Positions 28,650 to 39,507 of a stretch of DNA of 64,000 nt are shown here, piece after piece. Both the position numbers and the translations under genes were made by a program. This DNA comes from Candidatus Dechloromonas phosphoritropha (GTDB lineage: Bacteria > Pseudomonadota > Gammaproteobacteria > Burkholderiales > Rhodocyclaceae): positions 2,728,001-2,792,000 of the forward strand of contig JADKGN010000004.1 of NCBI GenBank assembly GCA_016722705.1, read 5' to 3'. The stretch's first letter is position 1. Each line of letters starts with the position of its first letter. The notes beneath the pieces were generated by a model. It saw only the letters and a program-made list of their open reading frames with translations, searched no databases and had not been told where the DNA came from.

Positions 28650-29187
28650 TTGGGCTGCTCGAATGGCTGGCGTTTGCGCCGCCTCAAGGCGACACCACTG
28701 ATCGCAATCGGCGATGGAACGAAGGTCTGCTCTGTCGCTTCATCAGTGATCTGAAAAGAAATGTGGTCAGCGTGGTGCGCCATTGTGGCACGCATGGTAT
28801 CGGCCGGACGCCACCTCGCTTCACCAAGGCTTTTGCTGCCGCGAGCCTTGTGGTTTGATCCGTCTGATTGCACGAATTTGGCACCGGCGCCATAATAATC
28901 AATCTGCAAAGTCCCAGCTTTACTTCGTAAAGCGCACCTGCTTCACTTCGTTTCATGGGGGAGGGATCGAGTGGTTACGCGGCTGGCAGTCTGCGTCACG
29001 GGCATCGTGCTCGGCCTTCATCCCGATCACGACCTCTATCGCGACGCCTGGCCATCGTACAAGGACTTGTCGGCCGACCTGGACGATCTGTTCTAAGCGC
29101 TTGATAGCCCCGGTGCCTTTGAAGAAAAGCCCACCCGCGACGCGCCGGCTCAGGGGTTGGCACCGGCTTGGCACATAGCGCTGGTGG
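28650..29187. other. Degraded intergenic region, no intact gene
   Basis: No full gene is supported. A 41-codon + strand stretch (28971-29096) ending in LSADLDDLF and a stop reads like the C-terminus of some protein, but no start or family is identifiable. The rest is low-information sequence between the transposase remnant and the DUF2235 gene. Confidence 0.5.
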
Positions 29188-31533
29188 TCACATCGGGGCG
29201 GAGGCGGATGCCACCTGCGTCACCGTGACTTGCGCCGTACCCTGGTTGTTTGAGTAAAAGAAATCGTACTGCCCTGGCGGTCCAACGGCATCGTTGACAT
29301 ACAGGAACAACTCGCCGCTCGATCGCGCCACGATACGCGCCTCGAGCACCGTCAGACCCGGGTCGACGGGCACTGACGGATCCGGCACCAGTGGGTACAG
29401 GTCGGCGCCGCTGCTGCCGATCCGGGCCATTGGCATCAACCAAGGATGTGTGAACTCGCGCCGCAGCGGCGTGGCCAGGCGCATCGCCCACGAGACCTGT
29501 GCCGGCCGCACACCGCGCAGATCGGCATCGAGGTGTGAGTCCTTCCACCCGATCGGCTGGCCATCGGCCGCCGACGGCAGCGTGAGCAGCAGGCGATAAG
29601 TGCCTCCAGCCTCGAGGCGGAGGCCGGTACCTGCACAAAGCTTGCGCGTGTCGAGTTCGTAGGTGTGCACTGCAGCACCCAAGTCCTCGAGTGACGGGCT
29701 GGCCTTGCAGACATGACCGCTGGCGGCCCGCATGGCAAAGGGCACCACGCTGCCGAGTACGGCAACGCCATAGAGCAACCCGACCAGGAACCCCGCCGGC
29801 AGGATACGCTCGCGCAATAACTCGAACACGGTTTGGTAAAGGGGGCGCGTGCGCAGCCATTGCACTGCTTGCAATGCTTGCTCGACGACGCGGACCGGCG
29901 CGACGGCGGGCGCCCTGGCCAACTTGGCTGGTCGGGCCTTGTCGATCAAGTACCAAACCCGGCGCATCGCATCGCCGATCCGCAACTCCAGGAAGGCCCC
30001 CAGCCATAGGCCGAACAAGGCCAGCCCTGCCAGCACGATAAAGTGGCCCGGATGCGTCACGTACCAGCGCGTCCAGCCCGAGAACATGTCGGGCACTACC
30101 AGATCGAGAGCACGGATGATCGGGGAAATGAAGCACGCCCACGAGGTGCATGCCCCGCCGTCAGTGGCGGACAGGTACGGCAGGGCCAAGAGCACGAGCG
30201 TGGCCAAGAGCGTTGCGAAGTAGATCACGCGCTTGCACCAGACGAGATTGAACACCCGCTCGCGGCCGGCCGCGTAGTCCTGCTGTTGTGCTTTGTCGAT
30301 ACCGAGGAAGTCGGCCCCGTCCTGGGTGGTGCCGTCGAAGCACTCGACGTCGAACTCGACTGGCAGCACAATCGGCGCATAGGCATCCTGACCGCGCTTG
30401 ATGCGCCGCACCACACTTTCGTGGGCCTTCGGCCGGGCGCCTCCCTCTGCGGCGAACAACTGCTCGAGGCGGCGCGGGTTGTAACTGTAGTAGCCGGCGA
30501 GCCCCCGTCGCGAGTCGTTCATCGGGCCGTTCTCGTCGCTCAAGGCGTGTTGCTGAACACGCACGTCTTTGACGAACCGCAATTCTTTGGGCGCGGCTTT
30601 TATTACCCAATCGAGGGTCACATGTGACAGGCCCTGGTCAGCGTATCCACCGCCGACATCGGAGTGCATGCCCGCGAACCACACCTGGCTGATGCGCTCC
30701 TTGGGCGGCTGCGGCTCGCCGTTGCTGTCGGGGGGCTGGGGTAGTGGGGCATCCCACAGCAACGGATGGAAGGCGTTGCGCTCGTCGTCAAGCGCCATTG
30801 CGTGTACCGCCCGCTTGACCCGGGGGTCAAGGGAGTGGTTGGGCATCTTGATTGGCCAAACAAACTTGTCGAACACATCCGTGAGCTCGTCGACCGGCAT
30901 GCCATACGCAGCCACGGTGTCCCACAGACCGAGGAACTCGATCTCGACCGGACATTCGGATTCGGGGGCACCAATCTTCTTTACTTTTGCATACGGTGTC
31001 CGGCCGCGCAGGCGCGCCCAAGCGGCGAGCCCTGCGTCGCGCATGTCGCGCAATGGCTCTAGGTACCACATTTTGTATCTGCGCCGGTAGGCCCGATAGG
31101 CGCCTCGCACCAGACGATCGAGTTCGGCCTCATCACCCTTGTACTCCACGATGCCCTGGTTGACAATCAAGCCGACCAGCACACGGATCGTGAATGCGCC
31201 GCGGCTGAAACCAAACGCGTAGATGCGGTCTTTCGGGCGATTCGGATACTTCGGATCGTCCGGACGGTAGGTGCGGCACAGAAAGCCATACAAGTCACGC
31301 ACGTTGCGCGCCAAACCCCAGCCGAATGTGCCGCCGAGCAAAGCAGCGAGCTTGAAGGATGAACTGCCGATGCCGTCGTCGTAGAAGGCCAACTGGCGTG
31401 GGGTAAGCGGGTCGGGCGTGTTGGCCATATCCAGTGCCTCGTAGACGTGCCAGACGTTGGTCTTTTGCTGCTTGCTCCGGCTGTTTCCGGTGCCGTCGGA
31501 CAGCAAGATGATGTTGCGGGCACGTGAGTTCAT
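29188..31533 (-). CDS. DUF2235 domain hydrolase (T6SS lipase-like)
   Basis: A 781-residue protein. The N-terminal half (residues 5-400) is a DUF2235 alpha/beta hydrolase with ILLSDGTGN at the start and the nucleophile elbow AFGFSRGAF. Later motifs include WFAGMHSDVGGGY with conserved acidic and His residues. The second half has three or so hydrophobic segments (about 425-530) and a C-terminal beta-rich part. DUF2235 proteins include type VI secretion phospholipase effectors, but no vgrG, PAAR or immunity-like gene is adjacent, so that role is unproven. The ATG at 31533 has a strong GGAGAGG site. The neighbouring hydrolase is a pseudogene. Confidence 0.82.
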   Translation of the reverse strand: MNSRARNIILLSDGTGNSRSKQQKTNVWHVYEALDMANTPDPLTPRQLAFYDDGIGSSSFKLAALLGGTFGWGLARNVRDLYGFLCRTYRPDDPKYPNRPKDRIYAFGFSRGAFTIRVLVGLIVNQGIVEYKGDEAELDRLVRGAYRAYRRRYKMWYLEPLRDMRDAGLAAWARLRGRTPYAKVKKIGAPESECPVEIEFLGLWDTVAAYGMPVDELTDVFDKFVWPIKMPNHSLDPRVKRAVHAMALDDERNAFHPLLWDAPLPQPPDSNGEPQPPKERISQVWFAGMHSDVGGGYADQGLSHVTLDWVIKAAPKELRFVKDVRVQQHALSDENGPMNDSRRGLAGYYSYNPRRLEQLFAAEGGARPKAHESVVRRIKRGQDAYAPIVLPVEFDVECFDGTTQDGADFLGIDKAQQQDYAAGRERVFNLVWCKRVIYFATLLATLVLLALPYLSATDGGACTSWACFISPIIRALDLVVPDMFSGWTRWYVTHPGHFIVLAGLALFGLWLGAFLELRIGDAMRRVWYLIDKARPAKLARAPAVAPVRVVEQALQAVQWLRTRPLYQTVFELLRERILPAGFLVGLLYGVAVLGSVVPFAMRAASGHVCKASPSLEDLGAAVHTYELDTRKLCAGTGLRLEAGGTYRLLLTLPSAADGQPIGWKDSHLDADLRGVRPAQVSWAMRLATPLRREFTHPWLMPMARIGSSGADLYPLVPDPSVPVDPGLTVLEARIVARSSGELFLYVNDAVGPPGQYDFFYSNNQGTAQVTVTQVASASAPM

Positions 31534-32096
31534 CGTCGACCTCTCCAGGGTGGAAGATAGGAAATTCAATGTCATTTACTAGCATACCCCCGTTCTTGGA
31601 AATCGTTATCAATCTGGAGCCTCATCCAACGAGGTATGAGCCTGAACGGCGAGGCTTTGCCGGATCGGTTGTCGGGCCGATAATGCGCGAATGGACGACC
31701 GCCGCGAGGACCTTCGCTTTCGCGCCCGCATTCACTGCGACCTGATGATCGCGGCGACCGGCGAGCGCTATTCGGACATTACCAGGAACATTTCCCGTGG
31801 TGGGGCCGAGTTCGAGACGAGCGAATCGATGACGGGGGTGCCCGGCCGGCGACCGTCGGCACGCCAGCCATCCTGACCTTCATGTTGCGCCGGGGTGGCA
31901 ACTTCCGGGAACTCAAGGTCCAGTGCCGTGTCCGCTTCGTTTCAGCCAACATCGGCGGTCTCGAATATACGTCTTCGCCACCGATGCTCCGGGACACGAA
32001 GCACTGGGATGATGCTGGAGACTCGTTCCAACCGCATCGATTGAGCCCGCCCAGTTGCCCGGCGGCAGCGGCGGGCGGGGCGAACGGGTCCGGACG

Positions 32097-33491
<1,395 letters not shown>

Positions 33492-33682
33492 CAGGAATCT
33501 CCCTCGATTCCGATATTCTAGCCTTCAACCTCGTTGCGAACACGCCGCGGCCAAAGGTTGCGAAGGTAGCGTTGTTCGATAACGCATGTTTTCCGGTGGA
33601 GGCCTGGCGATGGGTGAGGCAGCGGCGAGCGCTGAGCCGCCGCGGCGTATCCGCGCCGGGTTGCCGGAACAGGCGCCTGTTC

Positions 33683-33712
33683 CGGTCGACGGCGAAAATG
33701 CGGCCGATGTGC
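33683..33712 (+). repeat. Dispersed CGGTCGACCG-type element downstream of the MBL gene
   Basis: The core CGGTCGACGG (33683-33692) is followed by CGAAAATGCGGCCG, matching the consensus core plus GAAAA-TGGCC. It lies seven bases past the stop codon of the MBL-fold gene. Confidence 0.6.
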
Positions 33713-33718
33713 CCGTAC

Positions 33719-34906
33719 TCAGAAGGCCAGCGACAGACCCTTGGGGTGGAATGCCAGGTAGCCACGGGCGATCTGGTCGGTTTCGACGCTCCAGGCCTCG
33801 GTGGACGGGACAAGATAGTTGAAGTGCAGCCGGGGCTTGCCGGGGCCGCCGTGAGTCTTGAGTAACAGTTCGACACAACGGGCGTGCGGATGCTTGAAGA
33901 TCGCGCCGTTGGTCGAAATCAGGTAGTTTGGACAACGTAGCTTGCCGAGCAGCGACTCGCTGATATTGGCGACGCTGCCATGGTGGGCCAGTTTGAAGCC
34001 ATCGACGGCGAGGCGCGCGCCCGGTGCGAGCAGGCGGTCGAGCGAGGCTTCGAGCACCGAAGCCCAGGCGTCGCCGGTGAGCAGGAAGCGGACCTCCGGT
34101 TTCGCCGCCGGGTATTCGAGCAGCAGCGCGATACTGCTGCCGTTGGCACGACTGGCGTCGCCGCCGAACGGGGCATCGGCGCCGGGTTCGCCGGTGCCGC
34201 CGAGCACATCGGCGAAGTCGAAATCCTCGGCGGCACCTGGTGGTGTATCGAGGTCGATGCTGTCCTCGGACCCGAGAACGTCGCCGAGGGGGCGCAGGCT
34301 GCGGCTGTCGGCGAGCAGTTCACGCAGTTGCGCCGTATCGCCGGACTTGACCCGGGCTGCCTTCAGTTCCTTGGCCCAGTTGTCCTTCAGGTCCAGCAGG
34401 CGCTCGTGGTCGGGTGAAAGCAGGGTCAGACGGCAGGCGCCGGGGAGTTCCACCTCCGGCAGGGCGGGGTTGCTCCGGTCGATGGCGGCAAGCGCTTGGT
34501 CGAAGCCGAGGTTCCAGACCTTTGTGTTGGTGCGTTGCTCGTAGTCGGCGATCAACATGCCGAGAATCTCGCCCTGGACGCCGCCGAGGGCTTCGCCAGC
34601 AGGGTCGGGGACGGCATTGATCTGGTCGCGGCCATTGAACCAGATGCGGTCGAAGCGGCAATCGAGGGCTTCGGCGTCGAGCAGGAGCCGGATGATGCCT
34701 TCGATGTGGTCGGCATCGATGTGGGTGATGACGAGCAGGTCGAAGTGGCGCTCATCGGCGGGGAGGTGCAGGATGCGCTCGCGCAGGGCAGGATAGGCAT
34801 GGGCCGGGCCGCCGTCGATCAGGATGCGATGGATTTCGCGGCCGCTACCGTATTCAAGCCACAGGCAGTCGCCGTGCGCGGCGGGGAGCATCTCGATGCG
34901 GAACAT
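33719..34906 (-). CDS. MBL-fold metallo-hydrolase (ComEC/Rec2-like)
   Basis: A 395-residue cytoplasmic metallo-beta-lactamase-fold protein. It starts MFRIEMLPAAHGDCLWLEYG, has the metal motif THIDADHIEG (HxDxDH) at about residue 62, a middle region with a Ser/Gly-rich loop, and a late VDGFKLAHHGS with further metal-ligand His. The ComEC/Rec2-like subgroup includes nucleases and hydrolases found in many conflict-related operons. It is the third gene of the patatin-CHAT-MBL operon, 27 bases after the CHAT gene stop, with an AAAGG ribosome site. No membrane segment is present, so it is not the ComEC channel itself. Confidence 0.85.
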   Translation of the reverse strand: MFRIEMLPAAHGDCLWLEYGSGREIHRILIDGGPAHAYPALRERILHLPADERHFDLLVITHIDADHIEGIIRLLLDAEALDCRFDRIWFNGRDQINAVPDPAGEALGGVQGEILGMLIADYEQRTNTKVWNLGFDQALAAIDRSNPALPEVELPGACRLTLLSPDHERLLDLKDNWAKELKAARVKSGDTAQLRELLADSRSLRPLGDVLGSEDSIDLDTPPGAAEDFDFADVLGGTGEPGADAPFGGDASRANGSSIALLLEYPAAKPEVRFLLTGDAWASVLEASLDRLLAPGARLAVDGFKLAHHGSVANISESLLGKLRCPNYLISTNGAIFKHPHARCVELLLKTHGGPGKPRLHFNYLVPSTEAWSVETDQIARGYLAFHPKGLSLAF

Positions 34907-34933
34907 GGGCTGGACCTTTCGGGGTGGGGCAAG

Positions 34934-37909
34934 CTACGGTGTCGGCGTGGTGGCGGCCGGTCGGGGTGTTGGCGTCAGCCGCCATTCGGCGTCGCCGAGG
35001 GCGACGAGACAGAGGGCGAGCAGGTAGCCCCGGGCGAGCATGCGGCGGCGGACGCGGCGCATCAGCGTGCCGAAATCGGCGTCCGGGTCGTTGACCTCGA
35101 GCAGTTGCGTCACCAGTTCGCGGGCCAGCGGCGCCGCATGGCGGCCGAGGATCTGGGCGAGGGTGCCAAGGACGATAGCGGTCTTGAGTTTCTGGAACTC
35201 GCGAACCAGTTGCACGTAGCCGAGTTCCGACTCGGCCCCGGTGCGGCAGCCGAGCAGCAACAGGATGGGGCCGGGGTCGCGTCCGTCCGGGTTTACGTAC
35301 TCGGGGCGAATCTGGCCGCGCCGCAGCCGGACAAGGTCGCGGCCCAGGGTCTCATCGCCAATTTCGAGAAAGTCCTCCAGATTCTCCTCGTCATGATGCG
35401 GCAGCGCGATCAGCAGTCGCGGATGCTGCTTGACCGCCTCATACCATTCGTCCCAATCGTGGGCGAGGGTGGCGTTGCCGATGCGCTCGTGGATGGTCGT
35501 CCACGTGGCTGTCCGTTCATCCTCGGGAACCTTGTCGCTGCTGGCAAAGACGGCCGATTCGATGGGTGGCAGGCTGCGCCGCTCCGGCCTGGGCGCCGAG
35601 GCGCTGGCCGCGCCCCCGGGGGCCATGCGTTCGATGACCTTGCGCAGTGACCAGAAGCCGAGGGGACAGATGGTCGGGGCGTGGCGGCGGGCATCGGCGT
35701 TGGGCGGCGCTTCGCCGCAGGCCGGGCAGGCCTTGGCATCCGCCGCCAGTGCGGCCTGCCAACCATCACAGAGGCGGGCCGCCTCGACCGGGAAGCCGCG
35801 GTCATAAACGAATTCGAGGGGCAGGATCACGTCAGGATCGAGACTCAGCAACTGGATGCGGTCGCCGGCGTCAGCGAAGCCCTGCTGCTCGAGCTGGTTG
35901 AAGAGGCCGGCGCCGAAGCGCGCCATGTCGCGCAGCAGCACGCGGACTTCCTCGTCGTTGGCGTCGAGCATCGCCTCGGCGCCGGGCGCGGCGGCGAAAC
36001 GGCGGACGAGCGACTTTTCAGTCGAGAAGAGGACGCTGTTGAGGGCTTCGATCGCCTTGCCCGGGGAATTGAGCGTGTAATTTCGTCCACCGGTGCCGTC
36101 GAATACCCGCAGCGTCGGCTGGCTGCCTGGCGCGCCTCCCGCCTCGGCCGCTTGCTCGCTGCCGAAAACCAGCGTCGAGGTGCACGGCTGTGCATCGTCG
36201 ATCGCGATCACTTCACGGCGGCTGAGTTGCACCCGCACGCGCAGGGCGTCGCGCGGATTTTCCGCTTCACCCGGGGCGAGCGCTGCCGCTTCAATCCTGA
36301 CCGCTTCGAAGCAGCGTCCGCGATAGCGGAACATGATCTCGGCACTGACATAGCGCTCGTCGGCTGGGACATCGATATGCAGGTCGCAGTCACCACTGCG
36401 GGCGGAGCGCCCGGCGGGCAGGAGCATCGAGGTGCTGTCGCGCTGGTCACCCCAGCACAACTCAACGGTCAACAGGAGACCTTCCTGCGGAATGGCGACG
36501 GTGGGGATGGCGCTGTCAGCGGTCGTCGCGCCGTCGTCCTCGGGCAGGCCGATCCAGCAGCGGAGGATGTTCGCAGCGCCGGCGACAAAGGTCTTGCGGG
36601 GTTGGCCATCATGACGGATCTCGGCGCGGACGCGCCTTTCATCCGCTTCCGGTACGGCGATTGTCGTTGCGGTGAGGCCGTCGTCGGGTGCGGCGCCGGC
36701 TGATTCAGGCGCTCCGAAGGAACGGTCAACAATGTCGGGCCGCCTCGCCGGCGCGCCGCGCGCAACGGATACCGGCGCGGGGGGCGGCGGCATTGCCGGT
36801 GGGCGGGCGCTAAGGCGTATCCTGTCGTCGATCAGGTCGTGCCGGAGGGTGCGTGTCGCGCTGCCTCCCGCTCCGCGGAAGGGCGTGGGGGCGCAGCCGG
36901 CCTGGCAGTCGGCTGCCAGACCGAGGATGTCGAGCAGGCGCAGGCGCGCCGCCGGCGTCCAGTCGCGGCGGAGTAGCGCGACGACCTCGCGGATCAGGCG
37001 GTCGCCGGGCGTATCGGCAATCATCCAGGCGACCTGGCCATCGTCGTGTTCGGGTTGGCGGGCGCTGATCTGTGCCGTCAATACGCTCGTGATGCCTTTT
37101 GTGGTACGGAACGGCTCCGGGGGGGCGACCGAAGCGAAGGGTCGCGGCGGCGCCATGGGGTTGCCTTGCGCATCGGCCATGCCGGTGGCGGCCCAGACGG
37201 TCAGGCGCAGCGCGCGCGCCAGATCGTGTCCAATGCGCTCGGCGAATTGCGCATCGTCGAGACGGGAAAGCATGATCCCGAGCGCATTACCCAGCGGCTC
37301 GGGGATCGGGCGAATCGTCGCGATTTGGTCATGGGCGACCCAGGGGCTGCCCCAGAACAGGTCTGGGCACGGGGCTTCGGGTTTGAAAACATCCTCGAGC
37401 GCAGTGAAGTTGCCGAGTCGACCGATCGCCAGGGCGCGCCAGAATGCAGCCTCGGCGCCGGGCGGCAGATCGTCTGGGGTCAGCGCGGTATCTTCAAGAG
37501 GGGCGATAGCCAGCAGGCGGAAGGCATCCTGATCGCCGCCAGCCGCGCGTTCGACCAGGGCACGGATGCGCGACGGGTCACCTGCTTCCTCGAGGGCTGC
37601 GGCGATGGCATCGCGGTCCGGTTCGGCCGGATCCTCGGCCATGCGGCGGATCTCTTGTCGTACCGAGAGCAGAGGAACATTGGCCACAAAGGCCAGAGCC
37701 GCCCGCCGGACTTGCGAACCCCCGGGCGTCGTCGCGACGATCCGCCACCCGGCCTCGGCCAGATCCCGCCAGGCCATGCGGCCGAGCGGGAAGTGCGCGG
37801 CCGCCATCAGGGCGGCGAGACGGACTTCGGGGGCCGGGTCGGTGCGGCCGACTTCAAGCAGCGGCCGCACCCATTCGTCGGAGAAAGTTCCGGAAGCGTT
37901 GTCCGTCAT
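34934..37909 (-). CDS. Large CHAT (caspase-like) protease-domain protein
   Basis: A 991-residue protein. Residues 1-330 are helical with HEAT-like repeats (for example EVRLAALMAAAHFPL). Residues 420-590 are beta-rich and contain conserved-looking CWGDQRDS and FRYRGRCFE. The C-terminal third looks like a CHAT domain: a LPLEFVYDRGFPV strand resembling the CHAT PWE-LLYD motif, a His candidate in LLIALPHHDEEN, and a Cys candidate in ILLLLGCRTG. A CPAC...C zinc-like insertion sits between them. The ATG at 37909 has GAGG eight bases upstream; the frame is open to 37930. It lies between the patatin and MBL genes on the same strand. The CHAT assignment is by motif only. Confidence 0.75.
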   Translation of the reverse strand: MTDNASGTFSDEWVRPLLEVGRTDPAPEVRLAALMAAAHFPLGRMAWRDLAEAGWRIVATTPGGSQVRRAALAFVANVPLLSVRQEIRRMAEDPAEPDRDAIAAALEEAGDPSRIRALVERAAGGDQDAFRLLAIAPLEDTALTPDDLPPGAEAAFWRALAIGRLGNFTALEDVFKPEAPCPDLFWGSPWVAHDQIATIRPIPEPLGNALGIMLSRLDDAQFAERIGHDLARALRLTVWAATGMADAQGNPMAPPRPFASVAPPEPFRTTKGITSVLTAQISARQPEHDDGQVAWMIADTPGDRLIREVVALLRRDWTPAARLRLLDILGLAADCQAGCAPTPFRGAGGSATRTLRHDLIDDRIRLSARPPAMPPPPAPVSVARGAPARRPDIVDRSFGAPESAGAAPDDGLTATTIAVPEADERRVRAEIRHDGQPRKTFVAGAANILRCWIGLPEDDGATTADSAIPTVAIPQEGLLLTVELCWGDQRDSTSMLLPAGRSARSGDCDLHIDVPADERYVSAEIMFRYRGRCFEAVRIEAAALAPGEAENPRDALRVRVQLSRREVIAIDDAQPCTSTLVFGSEQAAEAGGAPGSQPTLRVFDGTGGRNYTLNSPGKAIEALNSVLFSTEKSLVRRFAAAPGAEAMLDANDEEVRVLLRDMARFGAGLFNQLEQQGFADAGDRIQLLSLDPDVILPLEFVYDRGFPVEAARLCDGWQAALAADAKACPACGEAPPNADARRHAPTICPLGFWSLRKVIERMAPGGAASASAPRPERRSLPPIESAVFASSDKVPEDERTATWTTIHERIGNATLAHDWDEWYEAVKQHPRLLIALPHHDEENLEDFLEIGDETLGRDLVRLRRGQIRPEYVNPDGRDPGPILLLLGCRTGAESELGYVQLVREFQKLKTAIVLGTLAQILGRHAAPLARELVTQLLEVNDPDADFGTLMRRVRRRMLARGYLLALCLVALGDAEWRLTPTPRPAATTPTP

Positions 37910-37934
37910 TCTGGATGCCTCGCCGGTCAATGTT

Positions 37935-38945
37935 TCATGCGCCGAGAAGTTCGGGCATGTAGGTCCGTAGCCGGTGGGTGAGCAGGGCGCCGGCGTGGCG
38001 GGCGAGCACGCTCATCTCGGGTGCCGATAGTCGCGTCAGGTTGGTGCGGATGGCGGAAGCGAAGGCAGAGTCGCCTTCACGTTCCTCGCCGACCTTGCTG
38101 TCAATGGAGAACCACACCGGGCGTGCTCCCCCCTCGGTGCCGGCATTCAGTTCGAGCCGCTTGAACTGCAGGCCGCGAACCTGTTCCATGAGAATGTCGA
38201 TGGCCGCCACCAGCACGGCGGCGCCGGATTCGGTCGGCCGTTCGTCGATTGCGAAGGGTTTGCCGGCATCGCTGACGATCAGGTAATCGAGCGCGTTGCG
38301 TTTGCGGAACAGGGGATTGACGCCAAGGTTGTCATAGACGCCGCCATCGGTGAGGGTGACATAGTCAACCCCGGCCGCCGGGTACTGGGACTGATCGACC
38401 CTGAGCGGCGGGAAGACCGGCGGGAATGCCGACGATGCGGCAACCGCGCGACTGACGGAGAAGTCGGTGGCGTCGGTGGTGCCCAGTTCCCATTCGCCCA
38501 TCTCGGCCTTGCCGGCGCCGCCACCAACGAAAAAGAACATGTTGCCGGTGGCGAGGTTGGTGGAATTAAGATACAGACGCGGCCCGTTGTGCAGCGAGCC
38601 CAGCGTGCGCTGGCCGTAAAGGTCGCGTTCGTAGGTGGCAGCCAGCTTGTCGAGCCGGCTGTGGAAAGGATCGAGGACGCCACCGATGACCGACGAGACG
38701 GCTATCGACCTGGTGCGCAGATAGTCATCGAGCTTGTCGAGGGCATCATCCTCGCCCCAGTGGCAGGCCAGAAAGGCGCCGGCGATGCTGCCGCCGCTGA
38801 CGCAGGTCAGCAGGTCGAGTTTCCAGAGCAGGCCGAGTTCATTCAGCTTGCGGAATGCACCCAGATGAAAAGCTGCCGCCCGGAAGCCGCCGCCCGAAAG
38901 CGCCAGGCCAACGCGCTTCTCCTCGCTACCGATAAAGATGGTCAT
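37935..38945 (-). CDS. Patatin-like phospholipase
   Basis: A 336-residue patatin-fold lipase. The oxyanion loop SGGGFRAAAFHLGAF is at about residue 18, the nucleophile elbow is CVSGGS (Ser as nucleophile; the first elbow Gly is replaced by Cys), and the catalytic Asp is in LTDGGVYDNLG. No signal peptide is visible, so it acts on the cytoplasmic side. It has a strong GGAG ribosome site and is the first gene of the operon, 25 bases before the CHAT gene. Patatin lipases are common membrane-attacking effectors in abortive-infection systems, which makes the operon a defence candidate. Confidence 0.88.
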   Translation of the reverse strand: MTIFIGSEEKRVGLALSGGGFRAAAFHLGAFRKLNELGLLWKLDLLTCVSGGSIAGAFLACHWGEDDALDKLDDYLRTRSIAVSSVIGGVLDPFHSRLDKLAATYERDLYGQRTLGSLHNGPRLYLNSTNLATGNMFFFVGGGAGKAEMGEWELGTTDATDFSVSRAVAASSAFPPVFPPLRVDQSQYPAAGVDYVTLTDGGVYDNLGVNPLFRKRNALDYLIVSDAGKPFAIDERPTESGAAVLVAAIDILMEQVRGLQFKRLELNAGTEGGARPVWFSIDSKVGEEREGDSAFASAIRTNLTRLSAPEMSVLARHAGALLTHRLRTYMPELLGA

Positions 38946-39147
38946 CAGATTCTCCTCGTTGCGCAGGCTTGCTTGCCTGTTTGGCCAATCTTGGAGCAGG
39001 CATTGGGCGAAGGGAGTTTCACTATAGGCGAATTAGCGGAAAACTCAAATCAGGTGAATGCAGCAATGCAGCAGGAATGCGCCGTGATGGCTGGCGATCT
39101 GAATCCGATAACGGGTGTCGTGAATATTCGGGCGGGCAGCGCCGCTG

Positions 39148-39354
39148 TTAGGCGGTGGCAGTGTGTATTGCCTTGCCCGGCTTCACCGGCGCCGCAAGCG
39201 CTTCGCGCAGGCAGGCACGGGCACACGATGCGCATTGACCACACTGGTTGGCGACGCCGAGTTCCCGACGCAAGTCATCCAGCGTACGCGCGCCGCCTGC
39301 GACCGCTTCGCGAATCTGGCGATCAGTTACAGCCTGGCAGACACAAACATACAT
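39148..39354 (-). CDS. bfd: Bacterioferritin-associated ferredoxin Bfd
   Basis: A 68-residue [2Fe-2S] protein with the BFD ligand pattern CVC near the N-terminus (MYVCVCQAVTD) and CGQCASC later. Bfd reduces the core of bacterioferritin to release Fe2+ under iron starvation. Its promoter carries a near-perfect Fur box, consistent with induction at low iron. It is encoded just downstream (in map terms to the left) of the two bacterioferritin genes but has its own promoter. Confidence 0.93.
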   Translation of the reverse strand: MYVCVCQAVTDRQIREAVAGGARTLDDLRRELGVANQCGQCASCARACLREALAAPVKPGKAIHTATA

Positions 39355-39386
39355 CGGCGGTCTCCATGAACGACGACGAGGCCTTT

Positions 39387-39431
39387 AATGAGAATAGTTC
39401 TCATTTTATATGAATGCGAATGACTGTCAAT
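39387..39431 (-). promoter_or_regulatory. Fur-controlled promoter of bfd
   Basis: On the - strand TTGACA (39426-39431) and TAAAAT (39403-39408) are 17 bases apart. The 19-bp inverted repeat AATGAGAATAGTTCTCATT (39387-39405), a strong Fur box, overlaps the -10 and the start site. The bfd ATG is at 39354. Confidence 0.88.
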
Positions 39432-39452
39432 AACATTCGTGGCGCAGTCGAA

Positions 39453-39482
39453 GAAAGGCCACGGTGGAAAACCGTGGCTTTC
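39453..39482 (-). terminator. Probable terminator of the bacterioferritin genes
   Basis: An 8-bp stem GCCACGGT/ACCGTGGC (39459-39466 with 39472-39479) lies 26 bases past the stop of the second bfr gene. On the - strand it is followed by a pyrimidine-rich CTTTCTTC, a weak T tract. Confidence 0.5.
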
Positions 39483-39507
39483 GCGTGCGCCGCCGGGGTG
39501 CATTGAA

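Noticed and set aside
29188..31533. DUF2235 protein as a confirmed type VI secretion effector
   Set aside because: No vgrG, hcp, PAAR or immunity gene is adjacent; the family resemblance alone does not prove secretion.
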